DNA of 37,400 nucleotides from Bacteroidota bacterium (GCA_016195025.1 JACQAL010000053.1:1-37400), one strand, 5' to 3'; numbered from the stretch's first letter, positions 26,365 through 34,093 are shown. Numbers and translations are program-made. Notes: a model not told the origin generated them from the letters alone.

Positions 26365-26997
26365 ATGGTTTACCGTTTCAGAGTTACCTATGAGGAACAC
26401 GAAGATGTGTACAGGGATATTGACATCAAAGCAAGCCAATCATTTCATGATTTCCATTGCATCATTCAGCAAGCCATAAGTTTTGACAACTCCAAGCCGG
26501 CATTTTTTTATACCTGCGATGATTACTGGAGAAAGGAAGAAACGATTCCAATGGAAATAAAATCTGCCGAAAAAAAAATTAAAAGGAATGAAACTCTCCC
26601 GAAAAGAAAAGCGATTGCCGATTACGTGAACGACCCTCATCAGAAATTTGTTTACGTCTTTGACCCTGAAAATGAATGGACGTTCACTATTGAACTGCTG
26701 AAAATTTTTCCGGAAGACAGCGGCATACCTTATCCCGTTTGCATAAAAAGTTACGGCAATCCTCCCAAGCAATATAAAGAAACCAATCTTCCCCCGCCCC
26801 CCGAAGAAGAAGATGATGACGAGCCGAAAAAAATAAAAGACGGCAAAGAAAAGCTTATGGAAGTGGCGGAAGAACATGCAACTGCCGAAGAGGACGAAGA
26901 TATTATTCCGCTCCGCCACAACGATGAGGAAGAAAGCAGAGCGGAAGACGAAGAAGGAGAAAGTTCGGAAGGAATCGGATTAGATGATGAAGATTGA
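26365..26997 (+). CDS. Plasmid pRiA4b ORF-3-like protein with acidic tail
   Basis: The 210-residue protein starts VYRFRVTYEEHEDVYRDIDI and continues SFHDFHCIIQQAISFDNSKPAFFYTCDD, the pattern of the pRiA4b ORF-3/IS1096 passenger family. The C-terminal ~70 residues are extremely rich in Glu and Asp. No enzyme motif is visible, and the role of the family is not established. It is 24 bases upstream of miaA on the same strand, so it is probably expressed together with miaA. Confidence 0.7.
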   Translation: MVYRFRVTYEEHEDVYRDIDIKASQSFHDFHCIIQQAISFDNSKPAFFYTCDDYWRKEETIPMEIKSAEKKIKRNETLPKRKAIADYVNDPHQKFVYVFDPENEWTFTIELLKIFPEDSGIPYPVCIKSYGNPPKQYKETNLPPPPEEEDDDEPKKIKDGKEKLMEVAEEHATAEEDEDIIPLRHNDEEESRAEDEEGESSEGIGLDDED

Positions 26998-27021
26998 TTT
27001 CCTGCCCGGAAAGTTTTTTCT

Positions 27022-27933
27022 ATGAGCAAAAAATTTCTTGTTGTTATCTGCGGCCCCACCGCAGTTGGAAAAACTTCGCTTGCCATTGAACTGGCGCTCA
27101 AATTCAATACGGAAATTATTTCAGCCGATTCGCGCCAGTTTTTTCGCGAGATGAATATCGGCACTGCAAAGCCCACGCAGGAACAACTCGTACAGGTAAA
27201 ACATCATTTCATCAATTCGCTTTCTGTTGCCGATGAATATAACGCAGGCGAATATGAAAAAGACGCGCTGATTATTCTTGAGAAAATATTTCTGAAAAAA
27301 AATATTGCTATTCTTGCCGGAGGAAGCGGCTTGTATATTAATGCTCTTTGCAGCGGCTTTGATTCTGTTCCGCCATCCGATAAGGATGTAAGGGAAAAAA
27401 TTATTGAGCAGTATAAAAAAGAAGGCATTGAATATTTGCGCGCGGCTCTGAAAAAGACAGATAAAGAATATTATTCCAAGGTGGATTTGTCAAATCCTCA
27501 CCGCATGATTCGCGCCATCGAAGTTTTTCTTATTACCGGCAAGCCCTTTTCGCAATTCAGAAAAGGAAAAAAACAGAAGAGAAATTTTTCCATACTAAAA
27601 ACAGGATTGAATGTTGAACGGGAAGAATTATATAAAAGAATTAACGCGCGCGTGGATCAAATGATGAACCGGGGATTGCCGGAAGAAGTCAAGTCACTTG
27701 CGAAGCAGCAGCATTCAAACGCGCTGAACACGGTTGGTTACAAAGAACTGTTCGAACATCTTGAGGGAAAAATTTCTCTGCAAGCAGCAATTGAAAAAAT
27801 AAAACAAAACACCCGCCACTTCGCCAAGCGTCAACTCACCTGGTTCAAAAGAGACAAAGAAATAAAATGGTTTGCACCGTATGAAGAAGCAAGAATAATT
27901 CAGCACATTCATACAGCAATGTCTGAAAAGTAA
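27022..27933 (+). CDS. miaA: tRNA dimethylallyltransferase
   Basis: The 303-residue protein carries the P-loop GPTAVGKTS at about 10-18, the substrate motif DSRQFFREMNIGTAKPT, AILAGGSGLYINALC, and DLSNPHRMIRAIEVF, all characteristic of MiaA. It adds a prenyl group to A37 of tRNAs reading UNN codons. The length is normal. Its partner tRNAs are those ending in A36; tRNA-Ser(TGA) in this window would be a substrate. It follows the pRiA4b ORF-3-like gene closely. Confidence 0.95.
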   Translation: MSKKFLVVICGPTAVGKTSLAIELALKFNTEIISADSRQFFREMNIGTAKPTQEQLVQVKHHFINSLSVADEYNAGEYEKDALIILEKIFLKKNIAILAGGSGLYINALCSGFDSVPPSDKDVREKIIEQYKKEGIEYLRAALKKTDKEYYSKVDLSNPHRMIRAIEVFLITGKPFSQFRKGKKQKRNFSILKTGLNVEREELYKRINARVDQMMNRGLPEEVKSLAKQQHSNALNTVGYKELFEHLEGKISLQAAIEKIKQNTRHFAKRQLTWFKRDKEIKWFAPYEEARIIQHIHTAMSEK

Positions 27934-27978
27934 TTGAATAAAATATCTTCAGAAAAAATTCATCTTGTGAAAATCATT

Positions 27979-27986
27979 TATATTTG
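27979..27986 (+). promoter_or_regulatory. Bacteroidota -7 element TATATTTG
   Basis: TATATTTG lies about 65 bases upstream of the start at 28051. A stronger-looking alternative, a sigma-54-like TTTGGCACG, is at 28009 (separate entry). Which one is used cannot be decided here. Confidence 0.4.
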
Positions 27987-28008
27987 AAAAATTTTCCGTC
28001 TAAAAATC

Positions 28009-28024
28009 TTTGGCACGATTATAG
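28009..28024 (+). promoter_or_regulatory. Possible sigma-54-type -24 element
   Basis: TTTGGCACGATTATAG contains the TGGCACG -24 box. The -12 box reads TAG where TTG would be expected, so the match is imperfect. It lies 27 bases before the start of the outer-membrane-type gene. Confidence 0.35.
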
Positions 28025-28050
28025 AAAAAGGCACGCTAAACATTACTTCA

Positions 28051-28749
28051 ATGAAAAAAATTTTATTCTTATTTAATCTCGTGGCAGTTGCTGCTGCAGC
28101 GCAAAATCAACCTTCCACTTCTTCGCCAGGAAACACTACGCATACTACAACCACTACGGTAGTGAAATTACATTACGATGAATTCTGGCTCAGCGGATGC
28201 ATTGGAGGAGGCGCGGTGGTGAGTACTAACATTGTAAACTCAGGCGCGGTGCTTCCTTTCCGCACGGAATTTTTATGGCAGCGCAAGCACCGCAGGTTAG
28301 GTTTTGGTTTTGGAAATGAACTGGAAATTACTCCGCAGTCGCTCACCGAATTTGCTTTCAAAGGAACGCAGCCCGGCATCAGCAAATTATATTTTGTGTA
28401 TGAAAAATTTATCTTCCGGAATTTTCCTGTCAATCTTGGGTTCAGCGGGCATTTAGGTTTCTTCGGGCAGTCGGGTGGAACGAGAACCGCAAAGGACAGC
28501 ACCGCTGCGCGAGGCGGATTATTCGGAAACGTGGGAGCCGTGTTTGAAGTGGGAATCCGCCCGGTTTACTTATTTGTTCGCCCCGATTTGGAATACCAGT
28601 CATGGAGCGGATTGCACAAGCAGATTCAGGCAACCGGAACCGTGGGCATTCGCCTGAAATTTTTATCGCCTGAAGAAAAACAGCGAAGAGCCGCCCGCAA
28701 AGCCGACCGGTACAAGCACCGCCACATGCATCATTCAAAGAAAGCATAA
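28051..28749 (+). CDS. Predicted outer-membrane beta-barrel protein
   Basis: I do not recognise the family. The 232 residues start with a signal peptide ending VAAAAQ. A Ser/Thr-rich linker (SSPGNTTHTTTTTVV) follows, then alternating strands with aromatic girdle residues (FGFGNELEIT, LYFVYEKFIFRNF, HLGFFGQSGG, VYLFVRPDLEYQSW). It ends with a basic tail (EEKQRRAARKADRYKHRHMH). This pattern suits an eight-strand barrel with a cytosolically unlikely, perhaps periplasmic, basic tail. The next gene is 24 bases downstream, so the two may be one unit. Confidence 0.55.
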   Translation: MKKILFLFNLVAVAAAAQNQPSTSSPGNTTHTTTTTVVKLHYDEFWLSGCIGGGAVVSTNIVNSGAVLPFRTEFLWQRKHRRLGFGFGNELEITPQSLTEFAFKGTQPGISKLYFVYEKFIFRNFPVNLGFSGHLGFFGQSGGTRTAKDSTAARGGLFGNVGAVFEVGIRPVYLFVRPDLEYQSWSGLHKQIQATGTVGIRLKFLSPEEKQRRAARKADRYKHRHMHHSKKA

Positions 28750-28773
28750 AAATATTTTATAACAAAAAGAAAT

Positions 28774-29358
28774 ATGAAAAACATTCTTGCATTATTTCTC
28801 ACAGCGATTACCTGCGCAGCATTCAGCCAGAATAAATATTATTCGTATCCGCCAGAACTGAAATTGTCAGATGCTCCGCATTTCTTTAACGCAGATTCTA
28901 TTCTTTCAGCGAAAAAATTTCAAACCCTGCCGCACGAATATAAAAACATGGACAAACAAATTGCCAATTACGATATGGAAGTGCTGGGCGAACTGCATGG
29001 AGCATATTTTACAAAAGAGTTAGACCATACTTTCATCCGCGACATTGATATTTTGCAGCCCCCTTACGACACCATTCTTTTCAAGCAGCGCGCGTTTGTG
29101 TATAAGGATTCTGCCGAAGCCAATAAAGTTTTCAAACACCTGAGCGAAAAAGTGGTTTCCGCCATTTCGGTTCCCGATTACAGGATTATTTACAAAGAGA
29201 TGAATGCAATTTATTTTATATCGGTGCAGAGTTATGAGAAGAAACTGAAGCAGCACTTCCCTGCCATCATCTATCCCATTTACGATGCGCTGGCAACTGA
29301 TAAAAAACATTTATACCTGCTGTTTAAGCATGACTTGAGAATTAAAACGAACAGGTAA
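28774..29358 (+). CDS. Secreted protein of unknown function
   Basis: The 194 residues begin with a signal peptide (MKNILALFLTAITCAAFSQ). The mature part has mixed alpha/beta character, with FNADSILSAKKFQTLPHEY near the start, and no motif I recognise; it ends LYLLFKHDLRIKTNR. It follows the predicted outer-membrane gene by 24 bases on the same strand, and a joint role is possible. It is the last gene before the accessory block. Confidence 0.6.
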   Translation: MKNILALFLTAITCAAFSQNKYYSYPPELKLSDAPHFFNADSILSAKKFQTLPHEYKNMDKQIANYDMEVLGELHGAYFTKELDHTFIRDIDILQPPYDTILFKQRAFVYKDSAEANKVFKHLSEKVVSAISVPDYRIIYKEMNAIYFISVQSYEKKLKQHFPAIIYPIYDALATDKKHLYLLFKHDLRIKTNR

Positions 29359-29446
29359 ATCAGCGAGTGATTGGGTTCATTAACTCTTTTACTCATCAAC
29401 TCAAAATTCACTGCACCACCACCTTCTCCGTAAAAACCTTCAAAGA

Positions 29447-29558
29447 AACTCTCCCTCTTTCCCTCTCTTTAGAGGGATGTCCGAAGGACAGGGTGAGCCT
29501 GCCTGCGGCAGGCAGGCGACTTGCCATTTACACTCCGATTTATCGGAGCGCCAGCGGG
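29447..29558. repeat. Composite dispersed repeats at the edge of the accessory block
   Basis: The stretch joins CCCTCTCTTTAGAGGG words, the 19-bp palindrome CCTGCCTGCGGCAGGCAGG (29498-29516) and a 40-bp word (29519-29558, ACTTGCCATTTACAC to CGCCAGCGGG). That last word recurs at 32058-32097 and 32431-32470. No gene is supported in 29359-29588. Confidence 0.8.
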
Positions 29559-29588
29559 CAACAATAGTACAAAAATGGTGCAACTATT

Positions 29589-30077
29589 TTAGTTTATCGT
29601 AGCCGATGATTTTTCAATGGCTCTGTCCATTTCATCGCCTGAAAGGTTAGTGTAAAGAATGCTATCTTGATTTTCTTTATCCCTTATGTAAAGTTTCATG
29701 AGTTCGGTATCACCGTCACCTATCCAAACAAATTGAATTCCTATGATAGTGCTGATGTCAAGAATTTTTTCTTCAAGTTTTTCATCGCGGTGATTCTTCA
29801 ATGGAATTCGGATAAAGCGCGAAGGATATTTAACTCCTAAAATGGCTGAGGCATTAATTATTTCCATAAGATCGTCCATCGAAAGAGGACTGTAAGCCAC
29901 ATCGGGTAATTTGAATCCTTTGGCAAAATGAATCCTGCATAACTGTTTTTTTACGCTCTTATAATATCCGCGTTTGATATACATGATATTCCCTGATTCA
30001 AATGTATAGTTGCGCTCTTTTCCTCCGGGCTCCCTTGTTAAGGGCAGGGTGACAATATTTTTGAATTCTTCTTCCAT
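29589..30077 (-). CDS. Hypothetical protein, accessory block
   Basis: The 162-residue protein has no recognised domain. It starts MEEEFKNIVTLPLTREPGGK and contains YIKRGYYKSVKKQLCRIHFA and two alternating alpha/beta stretches ending DEMDRAIEKSS. No signal peptide or membrane helix is visible, so it is probably cytosolic. It is the last gene of the minus-strand accessory run and is separated from the methyltransferase gene by a repeat cluster. Function unknown. Confidence 0.6.
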   Translation of the reverse strand: MEEEFKNIVTLPLTREPGGKERNYTFESGNIMYIKRGYYKSVKKQLCRIHFAKGFKLPDVAYSPLSMDDLMEIINASAILGVKYPSRFIRIPLKNHRDEKLEEKILDISTIIGIQFVWIGDGDTELMKLYIRDKENQDSILYTNLSGDEMDRAIEKSSATIN

Positions 30078-30088
30078 TATTTATTGTG

Positions 30089-30214
30089 GAACGAAAGAGG
30101 AGGGAAATTATTTTGCTTTTGGAAATTTTTGTAAGCAGAACTTACCTGTTACTGTGGCACCAAGTGCAACTTCGCGCCTACCCAACTACAAAATACATCT
30201 TAGCGCATGCGGGG
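30089..30214. repeat. Accessory-block repeat cluster (copy 1, intact)
   Basis: An 82-bp word starting GAACGAAAGAGGAGGG (30089-30170) is followed by the 42-bp word CGCGCCTACCCAACTAC...TTAGCGC (30173-30214). Both occur again at 33500-33645. The junction reads GTGCAACTTCGCGCC without interruption. It ends eight bases before the methyltransferase stop. Confidence 0.85.
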
Positions 30215-30221
30215 GAGTGCT

Positions 30222-31058
30222 TTATTTTTCGTCTGTGAACAAGTCAACTGTCTGCGAAATTGTCTTGCCATTTTGCTGAAAATATTTAAGTCGGTGTTCG
30301 TGTCTGATTTTTCCGTTGTTGTCTAAACGCTCTAATATCATTTGGTAGTAGTTGGGGTGAAGTTCGCAACTGATAAAATTTCTTTTTAAGTTTTTGCACA
30401 ACATAAGTTCCGAGCCACTACCACCGAAGAGAATAAATACATCGTCATTCTTTTGAGTGCAAGATTTTATAAGCATTTCAACAAGTCCTAAAGGAATTTG
30501 GCAGGAATGAAAAGTTTTGTCTTTAGAAACATTTTTTACAAGGTCAAAATAAAACCAACTGTATGGCATTCGCCCTTTGTGTCCATCAGCAATTCGCCCT
30601 TGTATCCGTTTGTCTGTCGGGTTTTGATATGGAACTGCAATATTGTCTTTGTAAAAAGAATTGTCTTTACTTTTTGTAGCGTGAAGAATAGAGCGATGAG
30701 CAGTTGTCAATCGTTTGGGGCTGTGTCCGACATTTGTGTTATATGTCCAAACATAATCTTGCACATTTGAAGCGTTGTCGTCTAAAAATTTTACTCTCAA
30801 GTGAGCATTCTGTTTTGGGTAATTCATCATAAATAAATTACCAGTCGGCTTTAACACACGCATACTTTCTTTCGTCAGTTCAATATACCAGTCAATATAT
30901 TCATTCCATTTCGTAGTGTAATTTTTTCCCGCATAATTAATTCCAACATTGTAATCAGGATCACCATAAACCATATCCAAGCTGCCGTCAGGCAGTTTTT
31001 TTAGAACTTGTAAAACATCTTCATTAAAGATTTTATTTCTGAATTTATCTATGCTCAT
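30222..31058 (-). CDS. DNA methyltransferase, beta-class (N6-adenine or N4-cytosine)
   Basis: The 278-residue enzyme has motif IV as DPDYN (residues 33-37) near the N-terminus and motif I-like FGGSGSE (about 211-217) near the C-terminus, with HSCQIPL before it in place of the usual HPTQKP. This order is the beta class. DPDY is a variant of the more common DPPY/SPPY, so the methylated base is uncertain. It starts four bases downstream of the stop of a PD-(D/E)XK nuclease gene on the same strand, forming a type II restriction-modification pair. The stop is followed by the repeat cluster. Confidence 0.88.
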   Translation of the reverse strand: MSIDKFRNKIFNEDVLQVLKKLPDGSLDMVYGDPDYNVGINYAGKNYTTKWNEYIDWYIELTKESMRVLKPTGNLFMMNYPKQNAHLRVKFLDDNASNVQDYVWTYNTNVGHSPKRLTTAHRSILHATKSKDNSFYKDNIAVPYQNPTDKRIQGRIADGHKGRMPYSWFYFDLVKNVSKDKTFHSCQIPLGLVEMLIKSCTQKNDDVFILFGGSGSELMLCKNLKRNFISCELHPNYYQMILERLDNNGKIRHEHRLKYFQQNGKTISQTVDLFTDEK

Positions 31059-31062
31059 GCTA

Positions 31063-31899
31063 TTAGTTTTGATGGATTAATTTGTATGATGCTGACTTGA
31101 TAAACTTGATTGTAGTGATGTCAAGAGGATTTGAAAAAGTGTAAGCCCAAAGTTTTATCGTATCGTGAGTTTTTGATTTTTCGCGAACAACATAAACGCA
31201 AAAGATTTCTTTTATTTTTCCTTTGAGTTCCGTTTTCTTATTTGCGTTGAAGTAGTAAAGAAACGGATGATAAATTTGGTAGATAGAAAAATTGTCGGGC
31301 TTCCCATTTTTGCCTTCAAACACTCCGATTGTTCCTTGTAGTTCTATTGTTAAATCAACTTCAATCTGAATGTTTTTCATTTCAAGTTTTGCGTCCTTAC
31401 CAAATGAATATTCAAAACTTGTTTTTGTTCTGTGAGGGAAATAGGTTTTTGGTCGCTTTATAATATCTACATCTTCAAATTCTTTGTCTTGGTTGAAAAG
31501 AAAATGATGAAGTATTCTTTGGTTGTTAGCAACGGAAAGAATATTACTCTCGCTGGAATTGTATTGATTTAATAAACTTCGTTTGTAATTCCAATCAATA
31601 GTTTTTTGTATTGGCTCAAAGTTGTGAAATACTTTGTCAATGCCTTTGATAAACTTGTGCTTTCCGCTACCAATGTGAATTATAGCGTAATCATTTTTTA
31701 CAAGAATGTCGGGAAGTTTGGTTTTGTTGTCAAGTTTTGTAACATCAAAAGGATTTCCGAAACCAATTTTTTTGCAAACATCTTTTACTAAGTCATTGTG
31801 AAAAACAAAATTGTCTTTGCGTTTGCAAATTTTAAATAGTTCCTCAATTACTCGGTCTTTCTTGCTCTCTCTGAATTTTTTTGTTTTCTTTTTCGTCAC
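31063..31899 (-). CDS. Probable type II restriction endonuclease, PD-(D/E)XK fold
   Basis: The 278-residue protein has IQIEVD (D182) and FEGKNGKPDNFSIYQIYHPF, with E195 and K197 giving a D-x12-E-x-K PD-(D/E)XK core. It is basic and AT-rich coded. Its gene immediately precedes the methyltransferase gene, so the pair cleaves unmethylated and protects methylated DNA. The nuclease comes first in the operon. A TACATTTG -7 element lies on the minus strand 15 bases upstream of the start. Recognition site unknown. Naming rests on the motif and the neighbour. Confidence 0.8.
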   Translation of the reverse strand: MTKKKTKKFRESKKDRVIEELFKICKRKDNFVFHNDLVKDVCKKIGFGNPFDVTKLDNKTKLPDILVKNDYAIIHIGSGKHKFIKGIDKVFHNFEPIQKTIDWNYKRSLLNQYNSSESNILSVANNQRILHHFLFNQDKEFEDVDIIKRPKTYFPHRTKTSFEYSFGKDAKLEMKNIQIEVDLTIELQGTIGVFEGKNGKPDNFSIYQIYHPFLYYFNANKKTELKGKIKEIFCVYVVREKSKTHDTIKLWAYTFSNPLDITTIKFIKSASYKLIHQN

Positions 31900-31913
31900 G
31901 GTTTAATTTTTCA

Positions 31914-31921
31914 CAAATGTA
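31914..31921 (-). promoter_or_regulatory. Bacteroidota -7 element TACATTTG for the restriction operon
   Basis: TACATTTG on the minus strand fits TAnnTTTG 15 bases from the nuclease start codon. No clear -33 TTG at the right distance is seen. Confidence 0.5.
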
Positions 31922-32015
31922 ATAGTTTATTCTCAAAGTGTCGTCCTGTTTATTTTGTCTGTCCGCAAGTTTTTAAGGAGCAGTTGATGTCAAAATGCTA
32001 CGGGAAGTGCAACTT

Positions 32016-32097
32016 CGCGCCTACCCAACTACAAAATACATCTTAGCGCGTGCGGGGACTTGCCATTTACACCCCGATACATCGGAGCGCCAGCGGG
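32016..32097. repeat. Accessory-block repeats (copy 2)
   Basis: The 42-bp word (32016-32057) joins the 40-bp word of the block edge (32058-32097) directly. The 32-45 bp just before it contains only the short GTGCAACTTCGCGCC entry and none of the long 82-bp word. The cluster ends three bases before the stop of the small membrane protein gene. Confidence 0.85.
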
Positions 32098-32100
32098 TGC

Positions 32101-32304
32101 CTACCATCTTTTAAGCGTGGGTAACATGGATGTAATTCCAACAATCAAGATCACTATCATTGTTGAAATGCCTGTAAAATCCTTTTTGTCTGCAACAATA
32201 AAGTCCATGTAAATAGTATATGACATTGCAGAAAGATAAATTAGCAAAGCAAAAATAATCCATGCTTTCCATCCTGTCGAGAGTTTTTGTTGGTCTTGTG
32301 TCAT
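32101..32304 (-). CDS. Small two-helix membrane protein
   Basis: The 67 residues contain two probable membrane helices (WIIFALLIYLSAMSYTIYM and IVILIVGITSMLPTL), with short polar ends. No family is recognised. It lies alone between two repeat clusters. Such small hydrophobic genes occur as toxins or immunity proteins, but nothing here proves either. Confidence 0.5.
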   Translation of the reverse strand: MTQDQQKLSTGWKAWIIFALLIYLSAMSYTIYMDFIVADKKDFTGISTMIVILIVGITSMLPTLKRW

Positions 32305-32409
32305 TGTGATAAGTTTAAGTTGCTTTATAGTTTGTAAATGTAGGGTTTTATTTTTTTATCATGACTTTCCCGCTCAGGGGCGGGATGCGAAGTTGTTTCT
32401 CGTCTCAGA

Positions 32410-32470
32410 CCTGCCTGCGGCAGGCAGGTGACTTGCCATTTACACCCCGATACATCGGGGCGCCAGCGGG
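32410..32470. repeat. Palindrome + 40-bp word (copy 3)
   Basis: The intact 19-bp palindrome CCTGCCTGCGGCAGGCAGG (32410-32428) is joined through TG to the 40-bp word (32431-32470). The order matches the composite at 29498-29558. Confidence 0.85.
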
Positions 32471-32490
32471 GTAAGAAAGATCTTTTGAAA

Positions 32491-32706
32491 TTACTTCTCG
32501 TATTTTTCTTTCGGCTCGGCAGCAATGGAGGGTGCGTGAGAGGTTTTGTATTGTTTTCTGCGCTTGGTCTGACTTTTGCGAATTTCTTTTGCTTTATGTT
32601 CGCGAATGAATTTGCTTATGGCCATTTCATCTTCTTTTGTTAACTCAAATGCCGGACCTTGTCCACCAATAAAATCTACATCGAGTTCTGTTTTTTTATG
32701 TTTCAT
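32491..32706 (-). CDS. Probable antitoxin partner of the GNAT-like protein
   Basis: The 71-residue protein is highly charged and Lys-rich. It starts MKHKKTELDVDFIGGQGPAF, has a helical middle (TKEDEMAISKFIREHKAKE) and a disordered basic end. It starts two bases downstream of the stop of the 177-residue GNAT-like gene on the same strand. A small charged helical protein encoded next to an acetyltransferase-type protein is the usual layout of a toxin-antitoxin pair; the assignment is from layout, and no DNA-binding motif of known antitoxins is clear. Confidence 0.55.
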   Translation of the reverse strand: MKHKKTELDVDFIGGQGPAFELTKEDEMAISKFIREHKAKEIRKSQTKRRKQYKTSHAPSIAAEPKEKYEK

Positions 32707-32708
32707 TG

Positions 32709-33242
32709 TTATATGGTATTTGGAAAATATTTGTCAATTAATTTTAATGCTGTCGTTGTTTCAATTATCATCAGTCGTCCTCCAAAATGAATAGCGCCTA
32801 AAGTTTCTGTGTAATGATTGATTAGTTGGCTTTTTGAAAGGAAAGAAACATTTCCGTCATGCCCGCGCTGAAATGAAAGTTTACAGGCATAAGCGACTAA
32901 ATTTCCCGGAGCGCCAGAATAAATTTTTGTCTTCCCTTTATTAAACGGAGCGCTTTCAATAAGATGAATAAAAACATGGTCTTGTCTTATTTCTAAACTA
33001 ATCAGCCCTTGAATTACTGTTTGATTATTTACAATGGAGAGTTTATACACATCGCGTTCGGGATGTTTGTATTCCAACTTCCAGTCAAAAACCCAACCAT
33101 TTTTTTTCGTTATAGATTTTAGGTCAGCAGTAGAAATCAGAGTTATATCGGTAGAGAAACTATCTCCTGTAATTACATTTTGAATTGAATTAGTTAACTT
33201 ATCAATTTCAAAATCGAGTCCGGTATTTATTTTCTTTTTCAC
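32709..33242 (-). CDS. GNAT-fold acetyltransferase-like protein, possible toxin
   Basis: The 177-residue protein shows a GNAT-like order: LIESAPFNKGKTKIYSGAPG, then NLVAYACKLSFQRGHDGNVS (acetyl-CoA loop candidate), LINHYTETLGAIHFGG, and MIIETTTALKLIDKYF. The RGHDGN loop resembles the R/Q-x-x-G-x-G/A binding motif but deviates from it. Together with the tightly linked 71-residue gene it may form a toxin-antitoxin unit that acts on tRNA or a protein. It could instead be an ordinary acetyltransferase. A promoter-like TTG/TACATTTG pair lies about 100 bases upstream. Confidence 0.6.
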   Translation of the reverse strand: MKKKINTGLDFEIDKLTNSIQNVITGDSFSTDITLISTADLKSITKKNGWVFDWKLEYKHPERDVYKLSIVNNQTVIQGLISLEIRQDHVFIHLIESAPFNKGKTKIYSGAPGNLVAYACKLSFQRGHDGNVSFLSKSQLINHYTETLGAIHFGGRLMIIETTTALKLIDKYFPNTI

Positions 33243-33339
33243 GGATTATAAAGTTAAGAAATGTCTCTGCGTGCTGATGTTAAATTTTTTCGCATTGTGC
33301 CTAACTTGTTATCCCTGCCTGCCGCAGGCAATACCGTCA

Positions 33340-33371
33340 CAAATGTACGGTTATTAGGGCTGTGAAACCAA
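33340..33371 (-). promoter_or_regulatory. Promoter-like TTG / TACATTTG for the GNAT pair
   Basis: On the minus strand TTG and TACATTTG are 21 bases apart, close to the Bacteroidota -33/-7 spacing. The leader to the start codon is about 100 bases and carries a partial CCTGCCTGCCGCAGGCA palindrome (33314-33330) and a GTTAGGC word. Confidence 0.5.
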
Positions 33372-33442
33372 ATGGAATAATGGAATGTTGGAATATTGGG
33401 CTGTTTCCCATTCTTCCATCTTCCACCATTCCATCATTCCAG
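33372..33442. repeat. Imperfect hairpin built from ATGGAAT words
   Basis: TGGAATAATGGAATGTTGG and CCACCATTCCATCATTCCA pair imperfectly as a long stem around GGCTGTTTCCC. No coding frame is credible here. It lies in a 420-bp stretch without a gene. Confidence 0.7.
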
Positions 33443-33499
33443 TTTTTAGAGGTTCCCTACTATCTTTTTTTTCATCAGCAAATGCTTTGTTATTTCTTA

Positions 33500-33645
33500 G
33501 AACGAAAGAGGAGGGAAATTATTTTGCTTTTGGAAATTTTTGTAAGCAGAACTTACCTGTTACTGTGGCACGAAGTGCAACCCTGCCTACCGCAGGCAGG
33601 TTCGCGCCTACCCAACTACAAAATACATCTTAGCGCGTGAGGGGG
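33500..33645. repeat. Accessory-block repeat cluster (copy 4, split by a palindrome)
   Basis: The 82-bp word (33500-33581) and the 42-bp word (33603-33645) are as in copy 1. Between GTGCAAC and TTCGCGCC, however, lies CCTGCCTACCGCAGGCAGG (33582-33600), absent from copies 1 and 2. The palindrome is one base off the perfect form. This is a clear insertion relative to the other copies. Confidence 0.88.
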
Positions 33646-33663
33646 AAACTGTCGAGAAGAAAA

Positions 33664-33975
33664 TTATTTTGTCTTTACACCTTCTTCACTGATTGCTTTG
33701 TCAATTGCTGCTTTCAATTCAAGAAGTTCTTTTTCATTGAAAGAATTTGTTGTCTCCCATTTGTCTCCTTTCTTATAAACTTTTTCTACTTTGAAATTTT
33801 TCCAAGTTGCCCCGTCTTTCTTTTTGTCTTCCCAGACAACAACTTTTGCAGCACCGACTTCATAAGTTGCTTTTGGTTTTTGTTTGTCTTGCTTTACTGT
33901 CTTGGTTGTGTCTTGCGCGAAAGTTGTCAGTGCGAAACAAGCGAACAAGAATAAAGTTGCTGTCAGGTTTTTCAT
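33664..33975 (-). CDS. Small secreted protein of unknown function
   Basis: The 103-residue protein has a signal peptide (MKNLTATLFLFACFALTTFA). The mature part contains AKVVVWEDKKKDGATWKNFK, then VEKVYKKGDKWETTNSFNEK and a C-terminal helix. This resembles a small beta fold with a terminal helix, known from short cytosolic proteins of mobile elements; the relationship is a weak pattern match. Here it carries a signal peptide, so it would act outside the cytosol. Confidence 0.6.
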   Translation of the reverse strand: MKNLTATLFLFACFALTTFAQDTTKTVKQDKQKPKATYEVGAAKVVVWEDKKKDGATWKNFKVEKVYKKGDKWETTNSFNEKELLELKAAIDKAISEEGVKTK

Positions 33976-34093
33976 TTTGATTTTTGTTTTAGTTGTTATC
34001 TATTTTGTTAATTGTCAAACGAGGAAGTAACTGTCTGCTGATACAAAAGTAAATTAATTGCACGAACTTCAAATTGCAAATGTAGCCCGTGTA

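Noticed and set aside
29367-29567. 66-codon plus-strand frame after the secreted protein gene
   Set aside because: Most of it is encoded by dispersed palindromic repeats (CCTGCCTGCGGCAGGCAGG and neighbours); no start context or domain.
33299-33311. GTTAGGC/GCCTAAC word resembling an integron attC R' box
   Set aside because: It matches GTTRRRY, but I could not find a partner RYYYAAC box with proper L'/L'' pairing within a normal attC length, and only one such word is present. It is kept as a hint in the cassette-like finding, not called as attC.
33362-33954. Plus-strand frames of 82-105 codons over the repeats and the small secreted gene
   Set aside because: They run through repeat words and antisense to the minus-strand gene with its clear signal peptide.
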